A stretch of DNA of 6,164 bases from Verrucomicrobiia bacterium (GTDB lineage: Bacteria; Verrucomicrobiota; Verrucomicrobiia; Limisphaerales; UBA1319), in contig JADGRT010000199.1 in assembly GCA_017880715.1 (NCBI GenBank), forward strand, positions 1-6,164, given 5' to 3'. The position numbers were made by a program, and so were the translations under genes. How positions within the stretch are numbered: position 1 is the stretch's first letter; every line of letters starts with the position of its first letter. The notes beneath the pieces are model-generated. The model was not told the origin of the DNA, ran no database searches, and worked only from the letters and a program-made list of their open reading frames with translations. Below, piece by piece: positions 1 through 6,096 of this stretch.

Positions 1-84
1 GGATCACGCGGATAAACGCTGATAAACACGGATAAGAGGGCTCACAAATCCCATTTTATCCGCGTTAATCCGCGTAATCCGCGG
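1..84. repeat. Intergenic inverted repeat made of ~10-bp CGCGGATNAA units
   Basis: Bases 1-26 match the reverse complement of bases 55-80 at 23 of 26 positions, leaving a spacer of about 28 bases (27-54). Each arm is itself built from variants of a unit of about 10 bp, roughly CGCGGATNAA: three in the left arm (CGCGGATAAA, CGCTGATAAA, CACGGATAAG) and three in the right arm read on the - strand. The right arm extends to CCGCGG at 79-84. The left arm begins at the first base of the window, so the element may continue outside it. A related copy lies at 3801-3824. This looks like a dispersed intergenic repeat able to form a cruciform or RNA hairpin. Its function is unknown, and it is not a CRISPR because there are no unique spacers of regular size. 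Confidence 0.75.
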
Positions 85-174
85 TCGAAATTTCAAATAC
101 CTTTGGCTAATTTTTACAGGAAGCTTAGGTCACCCCATCCCGGCATGCGCAGACGCAGCCGGACCATTTACCTC

Positions 175-202
175 TTCACACCCTTGCCATTCCATCTTTA
201 AT
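175..202 (+). promoter_or_regulatory. Predicted sigma70-type promoter of the M16 peptidase gene
   Basis: TTCACA at 175-180 matches the -35 consensus TTGACA at five of six positions. TTTAAT at 197-202 matches the -10 consensus TATAAT at five of six, and the spacer is 16 bp. Transcription would begin near 209, leaving only about 10 nucleotides before the ATG at 220. That fits the lack of any Shine-Dalgarno sequence before this start. It is a prediction by eye from consensus boxes; chance matches of this quality are not rare. Confidence 0.4.
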
Positions 203-219
203 CTCCTATCCTCTGTCTC

Positions 220-2961
220 ATGCGCTTCATACTGGTTTGCTCTCTTTTACTGGCTTCGACGCTGGCCGCCACCGCCGCCGGCCGCCGGCCCACCAACGCC
301 ATCGAGATCCCCCACACTCAATTCGTCCTCCCCAACGGTCTTACGCTGATTGTGCACGAGGACCACAAGGCGCCAATCGTGGCCGTGAACATCTGGTATC
401 ACGTCGGCTCCAAGAACGAAAAGACCGGCAAAACCGGCTTCGCCCACCTCTTTGAACACCTCATGTTCAACGGCAGCGAAAATTTTGACGACGACTATTT
501 CAAGGCGATGGAAAAGGTGGGCGCGACCGATCTCAATGGCACCACCAGCGAAGACCGGACTAATTACTTCGAAAACGCCCCCAAGGACGCGCTCGATTTC
601 CTGCTCTGGATGGAATCGGACCGCATGGGCCATCTGTCCGGCGCCATCTCGCAGGCCAAACTCGACGAGCAGCGCGGCGTGGTGCAAAACGAAAAACGCC
701 AGGGCGAAAACCAGCCGTACGCCATCGCCTACGAGTTGATCACCAAAAACACCTGGCCCGCCGGGCATCCCTACTCGTGGCCGGTGATCGGTTCCATGGA
801 GGATTTAAACGCCGCCACGCTCGATGATGTGAAAGAGTGGTTCCGGAAGTATTACGGCCCGGCCAACGCCACCCTCGTCGTGGCCGGCGACGTCAATCCC
901 CAGGAAGTGCTCGAAAAAGTGAAAACGTATTTCGGCGACATCCCGTCAGGTCCACCCGTCGCCAAACACCAGGCCTTCGCCGTCAAACGCACCGGCACTC
1001 ACCGCATGACGGCGCAGGACCGCGTTCCACAATCCCGCCTTTACATGGTCTGGAACGTTCCCCAATACGGCACCCCCGAGGGCAACTACCTCAACCTCGT
1101 CAGCGATGTGCTCGCCAGCGGTAAATCCTCCCGCCTGTACAAGCGCCTCGTCTATCAGGACCAGATCGCCACCGACGTGAGCGCGTCGATGGACCTGAGC
1201 GAAATCGCCGGCCAGTTCTGGATCGTCGCCACCGCTAAACCCGGCGGGGACCTGGCCAAGGTTGAAAAGGCCATCCAGGAGGAAATGGCCCGCTTTCTCA
1301 AAAGCGGCCCCACGAAGGATGAACTGGTCCGCGCTCAAACCCAGTTCGAGGCGGGATTCATCCGCGGCAGCGAACGCATTGGCGGCTTCGGCGGCAAATC
1401 CGACACTCTCGCCCATAATTTTGTCTTTACCGGCAACGCGGATTACTTCCAAACCACGCTCCAGGAAACCCGCGAGGCCACGCCGAAGAACCTCCTCGAC
1501 GCCGCGCGGACCTGGCTCTCGGACGGTGTCTTCCTGCTCGAAATCCACCCGTTTGGCAACTATACCACCAACGTCAGCAGCGTGGATCGCTCCAAGCTGC
1601 CCGTGCCGGCGATCAAGCCCGAGGTCCGATTCCCCGCCATCCAGCGCACCAACCTGGCCAACGGACTTAAGCTTGTCTTTGCCGAACGCCACGCCATCCC
1701 GGTTGTGAATTTCAACCTGCTGCTCGACGCTGGTTATGCCGCCGACCAATTCGCCGCGCCCGGCACGGCCAAGCTCGCCATGGACATGCTCGATGAAGGC
1801 ACCAAAACCCGCACCGCTCTACAAATCAGCGATGAGTTGGAGCGGCTGGGCGCCAATCTCGGCGCGGGGTGCAACCTCGACACCGCGATGGTATCGCTCT
1901 CGGCGTTGAAGAAGAATCTGGATGCTTCGCTGCAACTGTACGCGGACGTCATCCTGAATCCATCATTCCCGGAGGCCGAATTCCAGCGTCTCCAAAAGCA
2001 GCGTCTCGCCGGCATCCAGCGCGAAAAGACCGAGCCAATGAGCATGGCGCTGCGCGTTTTTCCCCAGCTCCTCTACGGCCGCGAACACGCCTACGGCAAT
2101 CCATTTACCGGTTCCGGCACCGAGGCTAGCGTTGCTAAAATCACCGACGCCGACTTGAAGAAATTCCACGAAACCTGGTTCAAGCCGGACCATGCCACGC
2201 TGGTGGTTGTGGGCGACACCACATTCGCCGAGCTGCTACCCAAACTGGAAAAACTCTTCCAGGCCTGGAAACCCGGACCGGTGCCCAAGAAGAACATCGC
2301 TCCGGTCGCTCACCGCGCCAAAACCGCCGTCTACCTCATCGACCGCCCCGGCTCCCAACAGTCGGTCATTTACGCCGGCCATGTCGCGCCGCCGAAAAGC
2401 AATCCCGATGAAATCGCCATCGAAACCATGAACAACATTTTGGGAGGCACTTTCACGTCGCGCGTGAATATGAATCTGCGCGAAGACAAACATTGGAGTT
2501 ATGGCGCCCGGACCTCGCTGGTGGATGCCCGCGGCCAGCGCCCGTTCTTCGCCTCCGCGCCGGTGCAAGGCGATAAAACCAAGGAAGCCATGCTTGAATT
2601 GGCCAAGGAATTTCGCGGCATCACCGAAAACCAGCCGCCCACCGACCTTGAACTCGCCAAGTCCATCACCAATCAGACGCTGAAACTCCCCGGCACCTGG
2701 GAAACCATGGGCCGCGTCGGCGACGCCCTGGCGGAAATCGTCCGCTTCGGCCTGCCGGACGACTATTTCCTTACCTATCCGGACAAAGTCCAGGCGCTCA
2801 CCCAAGCCGACCTGGCCAAGGCGGCCAAGACGGTCGTCCATCCGGACAACCTCATCTGGGTGGTGGTTGGCGACCGCGCCAAAATCGAGTCCAGCATCCG
2901 CGAATTGAATTTCGGCGACCTGCAGATCATCGATGCCGACGGCCATCCGGCCGGGAAGTAG
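220..2961 (+). CDS. Secreted two-domain M16 family zinc metallopeptidase
   Basis: A 913-residue member of the M16 (pitrilysin/insulinase-like) family, expected to cleave peptides or unfolded proteins in the periplasm or at the envelope. Residues 1-20 form a signal peptide (hydrophobic FILVCSLLLASTLAA, then an A-T-A/A-A cleavage region) with no convincing lipobox. The N-terminal half carries the inverted zinc motif HLFEH (H76, E79, H80) and the distal zinc-ligand glutamate in VVQNEKR (E158). An M16_C domain follows at about 195-385. The second half (about 475-880) repeats the fold but is catalytically degenerate: the position matching HxxEH reads K518-L-A-M521-D522. It keeps the LREDKHWSYG motif (R754, Y761), which in the family helps bind substrate. 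One active and one inactive half is normal for this architecture. The ATG at 220 is chosen because the signal peptide begins there; no Shine-Dalgarno precedes it. The gene appears monocistronic. Family assignment is secure; substrate and exact name are unknown. Confidence 0.95.
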   Translation: MRFILVCSLLLASTLAATAAGRRPTNAIEIPHTQFVLPNGLTLIVHEDHKAPIVAVNIWYHVGSKNEKTGKTGFAHLFEHLMFNGSENFDDDYFKAMEKVGATDLNGTTSEDRTNYFENAPKDALDFLLWMESDRMGHLSGAISQAKLDEQRGVVQNEKRQGENQPYAIAYELITKNTWPAGHPYSWPVIGSMEDLNAATLDDVKEWFRKYYGPANATLVVAGDVNPQEVLEKVKTYFGDIPSGPPVAKHQAFAVKRTGTHRMTAQDRVPQSRLYMVWNVPQYGTPEGNYLNLVSDVLASGKSSRLYKRLVYQDQIATDVSASMDLSEIAGQFWIVATAKPGGDLAKVEKAIQEEMARFLKSGPTKDELVRAQTQFEAGFIRGSERIGGFGGKSDTLAHNFVFTGNADYFQTTLQETREATPKNLLDAARTWLSDGVFLLEIHPFGNYTTNVSSVDRSKLPVPAIKPEVRFPAIQRTNLANGLKLVFAERHAIPVVNFNLLLDAGYAADQFAAPGTAKLAMDMLDEGTKTRTALQISDELERLGANLGAGCNLDTAMVSLSALKKNLDASLQLYADVILNPSFPEAEFQRLQKQRLAGIQREKTEPMSMALRVFPQLLYGREHAYGNPFTGSGTEASVAKITDADLKKFHETWFKPDHATLVVVGDTTFAELLPKLEKLFQAWKPGPVPKKNIAPVAHRAKTAVYLIDRPGSQQSVIYAGHVAPPKSNPDEIAIETMNNILGGTFTSRVNMNLREDKHWSYGARTSLVDARGQRPFFASAPVQGDKTKEAMLELAKEFRGITENQPPTDLELAKSITNQTLKLPGTWETMGRVGDALAEIVRFGLPDDYFLTYPDKVQALTQADLAKAAKTVVHPDNLIWVVVGDRAKIESSIRELNFGDLQIIDADGHPAGK

Positions 2962-3151
2962 GTTCAATAAGGAAAGAGGTTCGCCTAGCGGCGAACAGCC
3001 GTTGGCAACGCTGAGGCATGGGTGGTATTTTTCTGTCCATGAGCTTGCCTGATGAATTTTCCACGTAGGTCGCCGATCGGTTGGATGTAGAAAGCGGCGG
3101 TTGCCCAATTCGTTTGGCTTTCCACAGAACTTCAAGTAGGATTCGACGCAT
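2962..3151. other. AT-richer intergenic spacer between the peptidase gene and the NTase cassette
   Basis: This 190-bp gap holds no convincing gene. It contains the hairpin at 2979-2996, an 11-bp odd palindrome CGTTGGCAACG at 3000-3010, a short T run at 3028-3032, and the palindrome CCGATCGG at 3073-3080. G+C is clearly lower than in the peptidase gene (28 of 60 at 3001-3060). A reading frame is open across it on the - strand, but its translation has no recognisable domain and it overlaps the peptidase 3' end. The stretch probably holds the promoter and leader of the downstream cassette, though I cannot pick out convincing -35 and -10 boxes. It may also be a degraded dispersed element. Confidence 0.4.
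2979..2996 (+). terminator. Perfect 7-bp hairpin after the peptidase gene, possible terminator
   Basis: GTTCGCC (2979-2985) and GGCGAAC (2990-2996) pair perfectly around a TAGC loop, beginning 18 bases after the peptidase stop codon. The position suits a transcription terminator or an mRNA 3' end stabiliser. No T run follows directly; the nearest is TTTTT at 3028-3032, so a classic intrinsic terminator is not clearly present. Confidence 0.35.
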
Positions 3152-3622
3152 ATGAATGCTGCGCCCTTGTTGGCCAGGGTGGCCGAAGCCTTGTCGAAAT
3201 GTAGATTGGAAGCTGTGTTAATTGGGAATGCGGCGGCCGCGCTGCACGGCGCTCCAGTGACCACCCTCGACTTCGATTTTCTATTCCGTAAAACTCCCGC
3301 CAATCTAAAAAAACTCAAAGCTTTTGGAAACTCGTTGGACGCCATTATTTTGCGCCCGTATTATCCAACGTCAGGCCTGTATCGGGTGGTGAATGACGAT
3401 CTGGGGCTGCAAGTGGATTTTATGTCGGCCATTCATGGGATTCGTTCGCTGGCCAGCCTTCGTTCTCGTGCTGAATCCCTTGACTTGGGTGGTTGCAGTT
3501 TACTGGTAGCCAGCCTTGAAGATGTGATTGCCAGCAAGAAAGCGGCCGGACGAGCGCGGGACTTGGCGGTTTTGGAACTGCTGGAAAAAACCTGGCATGA
3601 AAAAACGAGGCTCCATAGATAA
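3152..3622 (+). CDS. Nucleotidyltransferase-fold protein (MNT/AbiEii-like), possible toxin-antitoxin component
   Basis: A 156-residue cytosolic protein with the marks of a small polymerase-beta-like nucleotidyltransferase. VLIGNAAAALHG (22-33) resembles the helix and glycine motif, although G25-N26 replaces the usual GS or GG. TTLDFDFLF (37-45) supplies the metal-binding pair D40 and D42, and LQVDFM (86-91) supplies a third acidic residue, D89. SLEDVIASKKAAGRARD (121-137) resembles the conserved C-terminal K...R..D segment of MNT-type and AbiEii-like proteins. Such enzymes transfer nucleotides to RNA or protein partners, and many belong to toxin-antitoxin or phage-defence pairs. The start at 3152 has a weak Shine-Dalgarno (TAGGA, 3137-3141) 10 bases upstream. 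The gene overlaps the next one by 26 bp and is AT-richer than the flanking genes (24 of 60 G+C at 3301-3360), which suggests acquisition. The fold call is fairly sure; the substrate and the toxin or antitoxin role are inference. Confidence 0.75.
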   Translation: MNAAPLLARVAEALSKCRLEAVLIGNAAAALHGAPVTTLDFDFLFRKTPANLKKLKAFGNSLDAIILRPYYPTSGLYRVVNDDLGLQVDFMSAIHGIRSLASLRSRAESLDLGGCSLLVASLEDVIASKKAAGRARDLAVLELLEKTWHEKTRLHR

Positions 3623-3755
3623 GCGGCTATTAGCGTTGAAAAAGGAAAGCGACCGGGCCGTGCGTGATCAAATTCGACGGCTTTTAGTCCTGCCCATGAA
3701 TCGGCGCACCCATTTCCTCCGGGTACGCCGTCCGGGCGGAGGCGCGCATCTGTAG
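3597..3755 (+). CDS. Small basic protein overlapping the nucleotidyltransferase gene
   Basis: A 52-residue reading frame that starts with ATG inside the last codons of the nucleotidyltransferase gene, overlapping it by 26 bp in another frame, and ends with TAG at 3753-3755. It is strongly basic (16 Lys/Arg against 4 Asp/Glu). The likely layout is a charged N-terminal helix, about residues 7-31 (DKRLLALKKESDRAVRDQIR), followed by a compact tail LPMNRRTHFLRVRRPGGG. The RTHFLRVR-plus-glycine tail looks like a motif I have seen in short unnamed bacterial proteins, but I cannot name a family. Translation is probably coupled to the upstream gene; only a weak GGAAAA (3583-3588) precedes the start. 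An earlier in-frame ATG at 3528 would give 75 residues, but the 3597 start is preferred because it keeps the overlap short. It may be the partner, binding factor or cognate antitoxin/toxin of the nucleotidyltransferase. Function unknown. Confidence 0.65.
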   Translation: MKKRGSIDKRLLALKKESDRAVRDQIRRLLVLPMNRRTHFLRVRRPGGGAHL

Positions 3756-3775
3756 AGTTTGCTTCGGCAAATCTC
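3755..3775 (+). terminator. UUCG-loop hairpin on the stop codon of the small basic gene
   Basis: GAGTTTGC (3755-3762) pairs with GCAAATCTC (3767-3775) around a TTCG loop closed by C-G, with a single bulged T at 3772. The C(UUCG)G tetraloop is exceptionally stable in RNA. The hairpin starts on the last base of the stop codon and lies between convergent genes, so it is a good candidate for the 3' end of the cassette transcript. No proper T run follows (GTAAAAATATC), so intrinsic termination is uncertain. Confidence 0.45.
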
Positions 3776-3800
3776 GTAAAAATATCTCGCAGGTTTTTAA

Positions 3801-3824
3801 CCGCGGATCACGCCGATAAACGCG
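3801..3824 (+). repeat. Second copy of the dispersed CGCGGAT repeat
   Basis: Bases 3805-3823 match bases 1-19 at 18 of 19 positions in the same orientation, preceded by CCGC. Only one arm is present here: after CGCG at about 3824 the similarity stops and no inverted partner follows before the recQ stop codon. The two direct copies bracket the peptidase gene and the nucleotidyltransferase cassette. It probably belongs to a genome-wide intergenic repeat family. Confidence 0.65.
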
Positions 3825-3857
3825 ACAGCAGGAGCAGCGTCTGGCCTGATTCCTCCG

Positions 3858-6032
3858 CTACCGTTTCGCTTGCTGATTTCGGATTGCTCGGTAAATCCGC
3901 AACCGGCCGTATTCGATCTGTCCGCCCAACGCCTCAAGCGATTCCCCCAGGTTCGCGAAACCGTTTTTGGCAAACCAAGGCGCCACTTTCTCCAATTCTT
4001 CCGCGCTGAAAAAACGGTCCAGTTCCAGGCGTTCGCCAGCCTCGATGGCGCCCGCCAGGTGGCCGTAGATGGTTCCCGGCACAAAACCCCGTTGCCGGGC
4101 AATTTCCTTCACCGATTGTCCCGCGCGAAACCGTCGCATTGTCTCCCGCATCGAGTCGTTCACACCCGACGAACGCGCCGGGGTCACGACCGACCAATCC
4201 TCGGCAAACACCTGGCGCGGATTCGTGCGCAGATGCCCGGCAATGGCGTCCAGAAACACCGCGCCAAACTCGCGGAGTTTGTTCTCCCCCACCCCGCTGA
4301 TGCGCGCAAAACCGCTCTCGTCCTGGGGATAATTCCTCGCCATTTGCCGCAGCGACACGTCGGAAAAAATGATATACGGCGGCACGCCCCGCTCGTCGGC
4401 CAATTGCTTGCGCAACTGGCGCAACTGCTCGAACAACACCTCGTCACAGGTGATCTCGCCGGCGCGGTGGAATTTGGCCTCGGGCAGGGCCATGGGTTGG
4501 GTCAGCGTGATCGACTGCCGCTGCTTCAAAACGGCCATGCCTTCAGGCGTCAACTCCAGCACGCTGAATTTCTCGGCCGTCTGCCGCAAATAACCCAGCC
4601 GGACCAACTCGCGGCCGATCACCGCCCATTCGGACCGGTGGTGTTGCTTGCCAATCCCGTAGGTGGACAACTGCTCATGTCCCCACCGCCGAATCTTCTC
4701 GGTGTCGGCGCCGGTGAGCACTTCGACAATATGATTCAATCCCACCCCAAAACCGCATCGCTCGCGGACGCGATAAACGCAGGAGAGAAATTTCTGCGCC
4801 TCGACGGTGCCGTCGTAGGTGGCACGGGGCGCCAGGCAATTGTCGCATCCGCCGCAATGGGTTTCGGGATACGTTTCGCCAAAGTAATCGAGCAACGCGG
4901 CCCGCCGGCATTCGGAGATTTCGGCGTAATGCACCATCTGCTGCAATTGCTCGCGGGCAATCTGTTGCTCGCGCGGATCCGGTTTTTCGTTGATGAACTG
5001 TTGGTGCTTGACCACGTCCCCCGCGCTAAACAGGAGCACGCATTCACTGGGCAAGCCGTCCCGGCCCGCGCGACCGGTTTCCTGATAGTAGCTCTCGACA
5101 TTCTTGGGCAAATCGCAGTGCATGACAAAACGGACATTGGACTTGTTGATCCCCATGCCGAAGGCAATGGTCGCGCACATCACCCGCACCTCGTCGCGCA
5201 GGAAAAGCTCCTGGTTACGGCTGCGTTCCCCGGTCGTCAGCCCGGCATGATACGGCAGCGCCTTCACCCCCGCCTCCGCCAACCGCCCCGCCATGCTTTC
5301 CGTCGTCTTGCGCGCCTGGCAATAAACGATGCCGCTGTCGCGCGGATGCGCGCGCACGTAAGCCAGCACCTGCTCGGCGGCCTTGGCCTTCGGCAGCACG
5401 CGATAGGTTAGATTCGGCCGGTTGAAACTGGCGACATAGAAACCGGGTGAACGCAGGTGAAGCTGTTTGAGAATATCCTGGCGAACGCGTTCGGTGGCCG
5501 TCGCGGTCAGCGCCATGAATGGCACTTGAGGAAACACCTCCCGCAATCGGACAAGCTGCCGGTATTCGGGCCGGAAATCGTGTCCCCATTCGCTGATGCA
5601 ATGCGCTTCGTCGATGGCGAACAAGTTCACCTGCCACCCCTGCAAATCCGCCAGGCATCCGTCGAGCATCAGGCGTTCCGGCGCCAAATAAAGCAGGCGG
5701 TATTGGCCCTGGTGCAAACCCCGCAGCCGCGCGCGGGCTTCCGTCGTGTTCAACGATGAATTTAAAAAGGTCGCGGCCACGCCGCTGGCTTGCAGCGCGT
5801 CCACCTGGTCTTTCATCAGGGCGATCAGCGGCGACACCACCACCGTGAGACCGGGCCGGGCCAGGGCCGGCAATTGATAACAAAGCGATTTGCCGCCGCC
5901 GGTGGGCAGCAGGGCTAAAACATCGCGGCCGGCCAGGGCATCACGGATGATCTGCTCCTGCAGCGGACGGAAGGAAGCAAAGCCGAAATGCTGTTTTAGC
6001 AGCGCCAATAGATTGGGCACATCCTGTTTCAT
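3858..6032 (-). CDS. recQ: ATP-dependent 3'-5' DNA helicase RecQ with extra C-terminal HTH domain
   Basis: A 724-residue RecQ helicase, which unwinds DNA 3' to 5' in recombination and stalled-fork repair. Motif 0 FGFASFRPLQ lies at 16-25, Walker A LPTGGGKS at 42-49, and the DEAH box at 141-144 with the RecQ aromatic loop CISEWGHDFRPEY at 145-157. ALTATA follows at 174-179, motif V FGMGINKSNVR at 291-301, and QETGRAGRDG with the arginine finger at 317-326. The zinc site has four cysteines (C375, C393, C396, C399), followed by the RQC winged helix (about 408-505) and an HRDC domain (about 532-604). Residues about 626-715 resemble the helix-turn-helix (HTH_40-type) tail seen on some RecQ proteins, with the segment SVKEIARQRGFVPGTIYGHL. 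This makes the protein about 115 residues longer than the E. coli enzyme. All catalytic motifs look intact. The start gives the usual short N-terminus; GAGAG lies just upstream as a weak ribosome site. The gene converges on the nucleotidyltransferase cassette. Confidence 0.97.
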   Translation of the reverse strand: MKQDVPNLLALLKQHFGFASFRPLQEQIIRDALAGRDVLALLPTGGGKSLCYQLPALARPGLTVVVSPLIALMKDQVDALQASGVAATFLNSSLNTTEARARLRGLHQGQYRLLYLAPERLMLDGCLADLQGWQVNLFAIDEAHCISEWGHDFRPEYRQLVRLREVFPQVPFMALTATATERVRQDILKQLHLRSPGFYVASFNRPNLTYRVLPKAKAAEQVLAYVRAHPRDSGIVYCQARKTTESMAGRLAEAGVKALPYHAGLTTGERSRNQELFLRDEVRVMCATIAFGMGINKSNVRFVMHCDLPKNVESYYQETGRAGRDGLPSECVLLFSAGDVVKHQQFINEKPDPREQQIAREQLQQMVHYAEISECRRAALLDYFGETYPETHCGGCDNCLAPRATYDGTVEAQKFLSCVYRVRERCGFGVGLNHIVEVLTGADTEKIRRWGHEQLSTYGIGKQHHRSEWAVIGRELVRLGYLRQTAEKFSVLELTPEGMAVLKQRQSITLTQPMALPEAKFHRAGEITCDEVLFEQLRQLRKQLADERGVPPYIIFSDVSLRQMARNYPQDESGFARISGVGENKLREFGAVFLDAIAGHLRTNPRQVFAEDWSVVTPARSSGVNDSMRETMRRFRAGQSVKEIARQRGFVPGTIYGHLAGAIEAGERLELDRFFSAEELEKVAPWFAKNGFANLGESLEALGGQIEYGRLRIYRAIRNQQAKR

Positions 6033-6047
6033 AACTCTCGAATAGCC

Positions 6048-6062
6048 CCGGCATCATGCCGG
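6048..6062. repeat. 15-bp inverted repeat in the recQ leader
   Basis: CCGGCAT and ATGCCGG flank a single central C, giving a perfect 7-bp inverted repeat centred at 6055. It lies 15 bases upstream of the recQ start codon. With a one-base centre it is a poor RNA hairpin unless the inner pairs open; it could instead be an operator for a dimeric repressor. No regulator can be assigned from the sequence. Confidence 0.4.
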
Positions 6063-6073
6063 AAAACGACCCG

Positions 6074-6096
6074 GGGTGGCAACTGTTTTGCCACCC
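6074..6096. repeat. 9-bp perfect stem-loop upstream of recQ
   Basis: GGGTGGCAA (6074-6082) pairs perfectly with TTGCCACCC (6088-6096) around the five-base loop CTGTT. It lies 42-64 bases upstream of the recQ start codon. No T run follows directly on either strand (the + strand continues TATACC, the - strand CGGGTCG then TTTT), so it is not a standard terminator. It may be a leader structure of the recQ mRNA, a regulator site, or the end of a gene outside the window. Confidence 0.5.

Noticed and set aside
1..84. CRISPR-like array
   Set aside because: The units are about 10 bp, imperfect and inverted between arms, with no 30-40 bp unique spacers and no cas genes.
510..530. Second zinc site in the C-terminal half of the M16 peptidase
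   Set aside because: The position matching HxxEH reads K-L-A-M-D, so no metal site remains. This is the normal inactive half and not a damaged gene.
946..1749. 267-codon - strand frame inside the peptidase gene
   Set aside because: It is antisense to the M16 coding sequence with no independent motif, start signal or composition support.
3073..3080. CCGATCGG palindrome as an operator
   Set aside because: Short, not extended by flanking symmetry, and expected by chance in DNA of this composition.
2927..3151. 74-codon - strand frame in the gap before the nucleotidyltransferase gene
   Set aside because: No recognisable domain, and it begins directly at the divergent gene's start and runs into the peptidase 3' end. 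I could not exclude a degraded element but cannot support a gene.
2236..3345. 369-codon open frame on the - strand spanning the peptidase 3' end, the gap and the nucleotidyltransferase start
   Set aside because: It overlaps two better-supported genes on the other strand and has no domain signature; its length comes from antisense openness of the peptidase gene.
3528..3596. Earlier ATG at 3528 as the start of the small basic protein
   Set aside because: It would add 23 residues translated from within the conserved C-terminal motif of the nucleotidyltransferase and lengthen the overlap to 95 bp. The 3597 start gives a compact protein and a typical short overlap.
3152..3755. A frameshifted single gene instead of two overlapping genes
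   Set aside because: The nucleotidyltransferase ends naturally after its helical C-terminal motif, and the second frame has its own ATG at the overlap and a different composition. The two-gene reading is simpler.
3870..5411. Long open frame on the + strand (513 codons) opposite recQ
   Set aside because: It lies wholly antisense to a fully motif-supported recQ; its translation is low in complexity, rich in Arg/His/Gln and has no recognisable domain. GC-rich genes commonly leave the opposite strand open.
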